The translations under genes and the position numbers were made by a program. 37,202 nucleotides of DNA from Glaciecola sp. UBA983 (lineage in GTDB: Bacteria; Pseudomonadota; Gammaproteobacteria; Enterobacterales; Alteromonadaceae). Numbering within the stretch: position 1 is the stretch's first letter; each line of letters begins with the position of its first letter. Of the stretch, positions 1-8,549 are shown piece after piece. Under the pieces are notes generated by a model. The model had not been told where the DNA came from. It saw only the letters and a program-made list of their open reading frames with translations, and did no database searches. The stretch is from NCBI GenBank assembly GCA_002292215.1, contig DBBN01000101.1:1-37202 (forward strand). The letters run 5' to 3'.

Positions 1-350
1 AGGGTAAACAATCGGTCTTCAGGCTGATTGATTTGAGTATGGTGCGAAAGCTGAGTTTCGGTTAAGACTTGATGATCTGAACCATCTTGGTAATCAACTA
101 AATACTGTATTAAACCGTTCGTATCTAAGGTGTCAATGACACAAAATTCACGTGCGTTGACATCCAGACCAGCGTCACCCTTCTCTAGTAATAAGCGTAT
201 TAAAGGGGAACTATCGACAGAGTAAAGTTTGTCTTCTTGGGTAATCGGGAAATAAATCGTAATTTGGCGTAGTTGTACATCCGCAACTATACCTAATCCA
301 AGCTCGGGTTGCTGAGAGCTCAGCCAGCGTTGACCAATTGCAAAATTCAT
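1..350 (-). CDS. rapA: RNA polymerase-associated ATPase RapA (HepA), N-terminal part, cut by the window edge
   Basis: The reading frame opens with ATG at 350 and stays open to the window edge, giving 116 residues that begin MNFAIGQRWLSSQQPELGLG. This matches my memory of the RapA/HepA N-terminus (GQRW, then ELGLG, then a Tudor-like beta domain, ending here with PEDRLF as in Escherichia coli). RapA is a Swi2/Snf2-type ATPase that binds RNA polymerase and helps it recycle after transcription. The helicase motifs lie outside the window, so only the N-terminal domain is seen. The gene is divergent from the PhoH gene across about 230 bp. Identification rests on the N-terminal motif alone but is fairly distinctive. 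Confidence 0.85.
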   Translation of the reverse strand, partial: MNFAIGQRWLSSQQPELGLGIVADVQLRQITIYFPITQEDKLYSVDSSPLIRLLLEKGDAGLDVNAREFCVIDTLDTNGLIQYLVDYQDGSDHQVLTETQLSHHTQINQPEDRLFT

Positions 351-583
351 AGAGTAATAAAATCATTTAAGTAGTAGATAAAAAACAACCTAATTATCGC
401 ATGATTAGCACGCTAGTTGTGACAAAAATACCGAATTTATATAAATTACATATCTATCAACGCCTATAAATAGGGCTACTGCACAAATTATATTGGATTT
501 GCTAAAAAAAACAGCAAGTCGCAATTTTTTCTAGTACTGTTAAGTAGAGTAGTCAGAAAATGTCACCATTAAAGGAGTTATGG

Positions 584-1978
584 ATGCCAATTCATTCTAG
601 TTCGACCAAAATATATGTATTAGATACCAACATACTGTTGCACGAACCGCTCGCCTTTTTATCCTTTCAAGAACATGATGTTGTCATTCCGATGACAGTA
701 TTAGAAGAATTAGATTACATTAAAGACAGCAAAAAAGACGTTGCCCGTGATGCACGTGTGTCTATTCGTGCAATGGAGAATATCCTCAAAGACGCCTCGC
801 CTGAGGAAATGACCCATGGTGTCAGTCTTGCTGGCACTGTCGGCGGTGAACATGGGCCCAGTGGACGCTTATCAATTTATACTGATTTGCTGATGGCGCA
901 AGAGTTACAAGTATTTACGAGTAATGAAAACGACAATCGCATCATCAATGTAGGACTAGATCTTCAGCAATCTCATCCAGATACGACGGTTGTACTGGTC
1001 ACTAAAGACATCAATATGCGTCTCAAAGCGAAAGGTGCAGGGATGCGCAAAGTAGAAGATTACCGAACGGATCAGTTAATTGATGATATTAAATACCTGT
1101 GTAAAGGATACGTGATATTCCCTGGTGATTTTTGGTCACAAGTCACTGATGTACAAAGTCGCCAAGAGGGACGAGATACCATTCATAGCATACCCAAGAG
1201 TGTGCTACCGGATGCCTATATTAATGAATTTATTATTGATGAGACCAACACATTTGCAGGGTTAATTGAAGGAATTGACCAAGAGGTAATTGAAGTGCTA
1301 GACCTTGGTGTAGAGCGGTTGATGTCACGTCAAGCTTGGGGCATTCAACCCAAAAATATCGGGCAAGCAATGGCTTTGCATACTTTGCTCGACCCGCATA
1401 TTGATTTGGTCATTATGACTGGACCTGCTGGGAGTGGTAAGACACTGTTAGCATTAGCTGCGGCATTAGAAATGGTCGTTGAAAAAAACATGTATGATAA
1501 GATTATTGTGACGCGCTCTACACCTGAAATTGCCGAGTCGATCGGCTTTTTGCCGGGTACGGAAGAAGAAAAAATGGCACCATGGTTAGCTGCGATAACC
1601 GATTCATTAGAAGTACTGCATAAACATGATGAAAATACCTCAGGCTCGATGTCCTATATTATGGAAAAGGCCAATATTCAGTTTAAATCAGTCAACTTTA
1701 TGCGTGGTCGAAGTATTCAAAACGCGATTGTTATTTTGGACGAATCACAAAATTTAACAGCTTCTCAGCTCAAAACGATTATTACTCGATGTGGCGAAGG
1801 CACGAAACTCATTTGTGGCGGTAATTTAGCGCAAATTGATAGTAACTATCTGTCTGCGGTGACCTCAGGTTTAACCTATATCGTTGAAAAGTTCAAACAC
1901 TTTGAGGGCAGTTCAACGATCACTTTAGAGGGGGTGGTAAGAAGTCGTCTTGCAGAGTTTGCCGAAAACACGCTGTAG
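584..1978 (+). CDS. PIN domain-PhoH family ATPase
   Basis: A 464-residue protein with an N-terminal PIN nuclease domain (VLDTNILLHEP near residues 12-22, with acidic residues in EELDYIKDSKKD and TSNENDN) and a C-terminal PhoH ATPase (Walker A GPAGSGKT at 280-287, Walker B VILDESQN). In the studied PIN-PhoH proteins (mycobacterial PhoH2) this pairing is an RNA helicase coupled to an RNase, so a role in RNA processing is the best family-based guess. The frame can be extended to an ATG at 560, but AAGGAG at 572-577 lies six bases before the ATG at 584, so I take 584 as the start. It converges on the DUF962 gene with a 27-bp gap. It is not the phosphate-starvation PhoH of E. coli, which lacks PIN. 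Confidence 0.9.
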   Translation: MPIHSSSTKIYVLDTNILLHEPLAFLSFQEHDVVIPMTVLEELDYIKDSKKDVARDARVSIRAMENILKDASPEEMTHGVSLAGTVGGEHGPSGRLSIYTDLLMAQELQVFTSNENDNRIINVGLDLQQSHPDTTVVLVTKDINMRLKAKGAGMRKVEDYRTDQLIDDIKYLCKGYVIFPGDFWSQVTDVQSRQEGRDTIHSIPKSVLPDAYINEFIIDETNTFAGLIEGIDQEVIEVLDLGVERLMSRQAWGIQPKNIGQAMALHTLLDPHIDLVIMTGPAGSGKTLLALAAALEMVVEKNMYDKIIVTRSTPEIAESIGFLPGTEEEKMAPWLAAITDSLEVLHKHDENTSGSMSYIMEKANIQFKSVNFMRGRSIQNAIVILDESQNLTASQLKTIITRCGEGTKLICGGNLAQIDSNYLSAVTSGLTYIVEKFKHFEGSSTITLEGVVRSRLAEFAENTL

Positions 1979-2005
1979 CTATTAGCGCGGTGGATGAGTA
2001 ATGGT

Positions 2006-2314
2006 TTATTTAAATAACGACAACTTACCTGTCCAGATATCCTTATACATCACCCAATCACCCAAAAAGCTAAACCAAGGGTAGGTAAACGTTGCGGGTC
2101 TGTTTTTTTCAAAGAAAAAGTGCCCAACCCAAGCAAAGCCATAACCTGCAAGTGGCACATACAATAAGGTCCACCATAATTGTGTGAAAACAGTAAAAAT
2201 GATTATGCCAAGGACTAAACTCGTTCCGATAAAATGCATTAACCGGCACTGTCGGTTTTTATGCTCTTGTAAGTAATATGGATAAAATTCTCGAAAAGAA
2301 CGATAGGTTTGCAT
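2006..2314 (-). CDS. Mpo1-like (DUF962) small membrane protein
   Basis: A 102-residue protein with two or three hydrophobic segments (around residues 26-44 and 46-66) and the DUF962 signature of histidines in a membrane protein: HKNRQCRLMHFIG near the start and GYGFAWVGHFFFEKNRPATF in the middle. The yeast member Mpo1 is an iron-dependent dioxygenase acting on 2-hydroxy fatty acids in phytosphingosine degradation. The bacterial substrate is not known to me. It is divergent from ybbN and convergent with the PhoH gene, so it is probably transcribed alone. Family assignment is firm; the reaction in this organism is inference. Confidence 0.8.
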   Translation of the reverse strand: MQTYRSFREFYPYYLQEHKNRQCRLMHFIGTSLVLGIIIFTVFTQLWWTLLYVPLAGYGFAWVGHFFFEKNRPATFTYPWFSFLGDWVMYKDIWTGKLSLFK

Positions 2315-2319
2315 ACTGT

Positions 2320-2350
2320 TTGACTCATCTATACTTGATTAGGCTATAAT
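2320..2350 (+). promoter_or_regulatory. Candidate sigma-70 promoter for ybbN
   Basis: TTGACT at 2320-2325 and a perfect TATAAT at 2345-2350 lie upstream of ybbN, with a long spacer of 19 bases. Transcription would start near 2357 and leave a leader of about 95 bases. The -10 is convincing; the long spacer lowers confidence in the -35 partner. Confidence 0.5.
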
Positions 2351-2452
2351 ACGCTCAAGCATAAAAAAGGGCAATATTGTTACAATAGACTTGTTTTATA
2401 AGCATATTCCCCCATTATTTAACCATTACAGACACAACAAGATGATTCAAAT

Positions 2453-3307
2453 ATGAACGCACCTATTGCACCTACCGCGATTACCTTAGAAAATTTCCAG
2501 CAAATATTATTAGAAGATTCTAAACATACTTTTATTTTAGTGCAGTTTTGGGTGCCTGAAAGTGAAGCTTGTACACAAGTAACACAGATGTTATCTCGGT
2601 TAACCCCAAGATATGCCAATGTCATGCAATACACTCAAGTCAATTGTAACGAGCAACAACAAATTGCTTCACAGTTTGGGATCAAAAGCCTGCCTACCGT
2701 CATGTTAGTCAAAGACGGTCAGCCGGTGGATGGTTTTGCCGGCATGGTCGATGAAGCTCAAATTGAGGCATTATTGGCAAAGCATTTACCGCAACCGGAA
2801 GATGAGTTATTGATCCAAGCACAAGAAAAACTCAATGCTGGCGATGTTCAAGGTGCACTACCGCTAGCACAACAAGCGTATGCGATTAGTCCAGACAATA
2901 TCGATTGCCAGTATATGCTTGCTGATTGTCAAATCGATGTGGGTCACATTGTGGCAGCAAAAGCCTTATTAGAAAATATCGGTTTGGTTGATCAAGACAA
3001 CCGTTATGCAGTATTACAAGGCAAAATTGAATTAGCGCAACAAGCCGCCGAGTCGCCTGAGCTGAAAGCTCTGCAAGCACAGTATGCTGCCAACCCAGAA
3101 GATAAAGACGTTAAAATCGAGCTAGCCGTTGCATTACATGCAGCTCATCAAACTGAAGAAGCGTTAGGTTTGCTTTATAGTATTGTACAAATTGATTTAA
3201 ATTTCGGCGATGCGAAAAAGTATTTACTCGAAATGATCAACGCACTGCCTGATGGCGAACCATTAAAATCTAGTTATAGAAGAAAGGTTTATAGTCTCTT
3301 ATATTAG
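2453..3307 (+). CDS. ybbN: Chaperedoxin YbbN/CnoX (thioredoxin-like domain with TPRs)
   Basis: A 284-residue protein with an N-terminal thioredoxin fold (residues about 8-112) and C-terminal TPR-like helices (about 115-284). The usual CxxC active site is replaced by SEAC (Ser37 to Cys40), as in E. coli YbbN, which has SQHC. The cis-proline region SLPTVMLVKDGQPV is intact. E. coli CnoX combines holdase activity with mixed-disulfide protection of cysteines and hands substrates to GroEL and DnaK during oxidative stress. The loss of the first cysteine argues against a classical thioredoxin reductase substrate. It is followed by a hairpin and then purA. Confidence 0.88.
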   Translation: MNAPIAPTAITLENFQQILLEDSKHTFILVQFWVPESEACTQVTQMLSRLTPRYANVMQYTQVNCNEQQQIASQFGIKSLPTVMLVKDGQPVDGFAGMVDEAQIEALLAKHLPQPEDELLIQAQEKLNAGDVQGALPLAQQAYAISPDNIDCQYMLADCQIDVGHIVAAKALLENIGLVDQDNRYAVLQGKIELAQQAAESPELKALQAQYAANPEDKDVKIELAVALHAAHQTEEALGLLYSIVQIDLNFGDAKKYLLEMINALPDGEPLKSSYRRKVYSLLY

Positions 3308-3341
3308 TCTTAGACCAATTAATCATTAAAAATAAGATCAA

Positions 3342-4704
<1,363 letters not shown>

Positions 4705-4776
4705 TCATGGTTTAGGATTAACGAGTTTAGTCCTACTGTTCAAGTATTATTTGTTCATATTAGAATATTTAGTTTA

Positions 4777-4804
4777 AGGTGTGCTTTTTAGCGCACCTTT
4801 TTTG
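4777..4804 (+). terminator. Rho-independent terminator after purA
   Basis: AGGTGTGCT (4777-4785) pairs with AGCGCACCT (4790-4798) around a TTTT loop, with one G-T pair, followed by a run of T to 4803. It lies 72 bases after the purA stop and just before the VOC gene's ribosome binding site. Confidence 0.85.
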
Positions 4805-4826
4805 TATCAGAAAATAAGGAAATATT

Positions 4827-5249
4827 ATGAGTTCATTACGTCCGTTCCACCTTGCCTTTCCAGTAACTGATTTAGCCCTTGCCACCACCTTTTATGGTGA
4901 TTTATTAGGATGTGAAAAAGGGCGTGAATCTGACCAGTGGATCGATTGGAATTTTTTTGGACATCAAGTCGTCACGCACCTTGTGGCGGCGATGCCATCA
5001 GCGCCAGTTAGTAATGCCGTTGATAATCATGCTGTGCCTGTGCCGCATTTTGGTGTGGTATTAACCTTAGAGGATTGGCAAGTGTTAGCGGATAAGCTAA
5101 GAGCACATAACGTTAAGTTTGTTATCGAGCCTTATACCCGCTTTAAAGGCGAAGTGGGCGAGCAAAGTACGTTATTTTTGCTCGACCCGTTTGGAAATGC
5201 CCTTGAATTTAAAGCGTTTGCTGACTTATCTTCTTTGTTTGCCAAATAA
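4827..5249 (+). CDS. VOC (glyoxalase/dioxygenase superfamily) protein
   Basis: A 140-residue protein with two beta-alpha-beta-beta-beta modules. The N-terminal module begins RPFHLAFPVTDLALATTFYGDLLGC; the C-terminal one holds PHFGVVLT and ends LLDPFGNALEFKAF. Histidines (His8 and the His of PHFGV) and the Glu of ALEFK are at the usual metal-ligand positions. The start is supported by AAGGA seven bases upstream. The specific reaction cannot be told from the sequence; the superfamily includes lyases, dioxygenases and resistance proteins. It is convergent with ggt (21-bp gap). Confidence 0.8.
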   Translation: MSSLRPFHLAFPVTDLALATTFYGDLLGCEKGRESDQWIDWNFFGHQVVTHLVAAMPSAPVSNAVDNHAVPVPHFGVVLTLEDWQVLADKLRAHNVKFVIEPYTRFKGEVGEQSTLFLLDPFGNALEFKAFADLSSLFAK

Positions 5250-5270
5250 GTCAACGTCTGCCGCAAAGAT

Positions 5271-7016
5271 TTAGCGTGTCATGAGCACCTGTGCTTTACC
5301 ACGGCCATTGGTTTCAGAAGCAGCATCGACTCGTTTGCCATTGACACTAATGAGTTGCAAATCACCAAAGCGGCGCTCTTTGGTGTCATACCCCATAGTT
5401 TTTAAGGCATCCAAAGTCGCTTCAGGCATGCCTTTATGGTGGCGGATTTCATTGATTGGTAACAGTTGATGGTGAAAACGTGGCGTATCGACAGCTTCTT
5501 GTGCGCTCATACCAAATTCCAATATATGCAAGATGGACTGATACACGCTAGAGATAATCGTTGTCCCGCCTGGTGCACCGGTTACCACTCTGACCTCGCC
5601 ATTTTCTAAAACAATAGTGGGTGTCATCGACGATAACATTCGCTTATACGGCTGGATCTCGTTCGCAACTCCGCCAACAGCGCCAAAGAAATTTGGCACG
5701 CCCGCTTTAACACTAAAATCATCCATCTCATTGTTTAATAAGAAACCGGCGCCAGCGACAACAACACCATTACCAAAACCAAGGTTGATGGTCGTAGTAT
5801 TGGATACCGCATTACCAAATTTATCGAGGATGGAATAATGGGTGGTTTGTTCGGATTCTTTTAACCCTGGACGGATTAACTCAGTTGTCGAGATACTATT
5901 GCGCTGCACGCCACTGGCACGTTTAGCAATATACTCAGGGTTGGTTAAGGCTTTTACGGGTACATGATAAAAATCCGGATCACCTAAGTATTCTGCTCGG
6001 TCTGCAAACACGCGTTTACCGATTTCAGCTAATAGATGCACGTATTCAGGAGAGTTATGCTTTAGGCGAGGGCTAGAGGTGCCATCTTCATTGATGATTC
6101 TAGGATTCAAACGTTCAAACATATTCAGCCACTGTGAAATTGCAATGCCGCCTGAGCTAGGTGGCGCAGCGCTCACTAGGGTGAAATTACGCCACGGAGT
6201 GACTATGGGTTTACGCTGTTGGGCTGTATATTCGGCAAGATCTTGGGCACTAATGAGCCCTTTGTTTTGCTCCATATATTGCACTATTAAGTGTGCCGTT
6301 TTACCTTGGTAAAAGCCTGCTGCGCCTTGATCTCTTATTCGTTCAAGCGTTGCGCCAAGCTCAGGTTGAACAAATACTTCGCCGGCTTTCACCGTGCCAA
6401 AGTACTCTGCAAAATTCACATCTAACTTGCGCGTATCAATGCGCTCTAAATAACTGGCAACATTACGAGCTAATTTAGGATGCACAATAAATCCCTTATT
6501 GGCTAAATCAACCGCGGGTTGGACTAACTCTGCCCAAGGTAGTGAACCATGTAAATCGTGCGCTTTGGCCATACCTGCAACGGTACCAGGGGTACCTGAT
6601 GCTAACACACCGTATAAGCTCTTAAGACGTTCGACTTCGCCTTTGGCATCCAAATACATGTCACGAAAAGCTGCTTTGGGTGCCGTTTCGCGATAATCAA
6701 TAAAATCATTCCCTTGGTCTGTGTGGATCACCATAAATCCACCACCGCCAATATTCCCCGCTTCCGGCAGCGTTACTGCTAGGACAAATTGCACCGCGAT
6801 AGCAGCATCAATCGCGTTACCACCGCGCTGTAAGATGTCCATAGCAACATCAGAGCTATAACTATCAGGTGTTGCTACTGCCATTGCTTGAGGCACAATC
6901 GGAGCTTGTTTGGTTGGGCTTGCTACTGCAGCATGTGCAGACACAACGATGGCACAACACAAAGTCATCGCGCTGACGCAAACTGTCAATGGTCGTAGTA
7001 GTGATGTAGTCGTCAT
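5271..7016 (-). CDS. ggt: Gamma-glutamyltransferase (periplasmic, self-cleaving)
   Basis: An N-terminal nucleophile hydrolase of 581 residues with a signal peptide ending near SAHA. The autoprocessing site is QTTHYS, with Thr391 as the predicted new N-terminus of the small subunit and nucleophile, the same position as in E. coli Ggt. NGVVVAGAGFLLNNEMDDF and the GGTTIISSV loop match the substrate-binding region. The enzyme transfers or hydrolyses gamma-glutamyl groups, mostly from glutathione. In this neighbourhood a role on gamma-D-glutamyl peptides from murein is possible but unproven. I use the ATG at 7016, because AGGA sits nine bases before it but directly against the ATG at 7025. It is the last gene of run B, 35 bases after the NhaC-family gene. 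Confidence 0.93.
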   Translation of the reverse strand: MTTTSLLRPLTVCVSAMTLCCAIVVSAHAAVASPTKQAPIVPQAMAVATPDSYSSDVAMDILQRGGNAIDAAIAVQFVLAVTLPEAGNIGGGGFMVIHTDQGNDFIDYRETAPKAAFRDMYLDAKGEVERLKSLYGVLASGTPGTVAGMAKAHDLHGSLPWAELVQPAVDLANKGFIVHPKLARNVASYLERIDTRKLDVNFAEYFGTVKAGEVFVQPELGATLERIRDQGAAGFYQGKTAHLIVQYMEQNKGLISAQDLAEYTAQQRKPIVTPWRNFTLVSAAPPSSGGIAISQWLNMFERLNPRIINEDGTSSPRLKHNSPEYVHLLAEIGKRVFADRAEYLGDPDFYHVPVKALTNPEYIAKRASGVQRNSISTTELIRPGLKESEQTTHYSILDKFGNAVSNTTTINLGFGNGVVVAGAGFLLNNEMDDFSVKAGVPNFFGAVGGVANEIQPYKRMLSSMTPTIVLENGEVRVVTGAPGGTTIISSVYQSILHILEFGMSAQEAVDTPRFHHQLLPINEIRHHKGMPEATLDALKTMGYDTKERRFGDLQLISVNGKRVDAASETNGRGKAQVLMTR

Positions 7017-7051
7017 AGTTAGCATTCCTAAAAATTATCAGTAAATGATGA

Positions 7052-8473
7052 TTAAATTAAAATAGCGCTGGTAATAGTAAACGCGATGATACTAAGCCCG
7101 CCAGCAACCAAGGCATAAGGTAATTGGGTTTTGACATGCGTCAACAAGTCACACCCTGCAGCAATCGAAGAGACTGCGGTGGTGTCTGAAATTGGAGAAC
7201 AGTGATCACCAAAAATTCCACCACTTAAAATAGCGGCAACAACCAAAGAGGGTGGTAAACCTAACGTTTGCACTAATGGGATCCCTATGGGGATTAAAAT
7301 CGCAAACGTGCCCCAGGATGTACCTGTCGTAAAAGACATAATACCGCCCGCAATAAACAGCATAGGCACAACCAAAAACAAGGGTAGGTAGTCTCCGACT
7401 AAGCTAGCAACAAAGATACCCGTACCTAAGAGTTTGAGACTAGCACCAAGTGTTATCGATAACAATACAATGGTCACTAGAGGGAGGATTTCACCCATTC
7501 CCTTAAAGGCGATGGTAATCGTTTGATGATGAGTAAAGTGGCGGTAAAACACCAGCAAAAAATAAGCCACACTACAGGCTAAAAACGTCGCATATAATAC
7601 CGATTTACTGCCGCTGCCTTGAGTTAAATCACCATTACCAGTGAACCACATAAAACCTAACATTGACAATACCATGGTCGCTAAAGGCAATAACATATAT
7701 CGGGCTTTACTCGGTTTGTCGGACAAATTAGGGACGTGTTCGACTTGTGTCTTCGAACTGTCTTGTTGGCCATTGACGGCGTCATATTTTGCTTGAGCTA
7801 ATTGTTCTTCGGCTAACATCGGGCCGTGCACTTTATCGGTGATCACCGTATAAGCGACAATCATTAGGGTGAAAATGGCATAGAAATTAAACCACACACT
7901 GCCCCACAAAATATTCACCGATGATTCCGATAATGTGAAGTTATCTAGAAGACCTAAAATAAATGCGCCCCAACCATTAAGTAAAATCAAGATGCAGATT
8001 GGTGCACTGGTACTATCAATTACATAGGCAAGTCGAGCACGGCTCATGGCAAATTTATCATATAAGCCCCGAGCTAAAATACCCGACGTCAATACACTTA
8101 GATTTGATTCAACGAATACCGCGACTCCGGTAAACATCGTCAAGCCACCGACATGTTGGCGAGTCTTAGCAATCCCTAAATGCATGATACGGCTAACGGT
8201 AGCTGTCACGCCACCTGAGTCCCGGATCAATGCTAAAAGCGCACCGACCAAAATGGAAAATAATAAAATACGCGTATTGCCCCCACTTCCTGCAACGTCA
8301 ACAACGCGCTCAAGCGTGGTAATAGGACTTAACCATAATGAGGACTGTGGATCGGTCAATAACAATAACACTTCAGAAGAAAATAGTGCAATAAACAAAG
8401 CCGCGATGACTTCTTTTTTCCAAAAAACGATAACAATAGCCAAAATAGGCGGGATGATTGATAACCAATCCAT
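7052..8473 (-). CDS. NhaC-family Na+/H+ antiporter-like transporter
   Basis: A 473-residue inner-membrane protein with about 12 hydrophobic segments. The conserved tail motif GDHCSPISDTTAVSSIAAGCD is characteristic of the NhaC family, and GTSWGTFAILIPI is a second family motif. A hydrophilic loop (about residues 215-255) separates the halves. Family members exchange Na+ for H+ or carry organic anions and amino acids with Na+ (for example malate-lactate exchange by MleN). Lying between the amidase fusion and ggt, it may import a product of murein peptide breakdown or restore the sodium balance for the symporter of run A. Both roles are inference. Confidence 0.82.
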   Translation of the reverse strand: MDWLSIIPPILAIVIVFWKKEVIAALFIALFSSEVLLLLTDPQSSLWLSPITTLERVVDVAGSGGNTRILLFSILVGALLALIRDSGGVTATVSRIMHLGIAKTRQHVGGLTMFTGVAVFVESNLSVLTSGILARGLYDKFAMSRARLAYVIDSTSAPICILILLNGWGAFILGLLDNFTLSESSVNILWGSVWFNFYAIFTLMIVAYTVITDKVHGPMLAEEQLAQAKYDAVNGQQDSSKTQVEHVPNLSDKPSKARYMLLPLATMVLSMLGFMWFTGNGDLTQGSGSKSVLYATFLACSVAYFLLVFYRHFTHHQTITIAFKGMGEILPLVTIVLLSITLGASLKLLGTGIFVASLVGDYLPLFLVVPMLFIAGGIMSFTTGTSWGTFAILIPIGIPLVQTLGLPPSLVVAAILSGGIFGDHCSPISDTTAVSSIAAGCDLLTHVKTQLPYALVAGGLSIIAFTITSAILI

Positions 8474-8549
8474 AATGAACCCAATGTGTTAATAGTGCTA
8501 AGGCAAATGCCGTGATATGGGACATTGTGCCTAGTGATAGAGTCAGTGT

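Noticed and set aside
2419..2634. 71-codon minus-strand frame opposite the start of ybbN
   Set aside because: It lies antisense to a well-supported gene, has no ribosome site and no recognisable motif.
8046..8492. 148-codon plus-strand frame opposite the NhaC-family gene
   Set aside because: The composition (many Asn, Thr, Lys) is that expected antisense to a membrane protein. No start signal or family resemblance.
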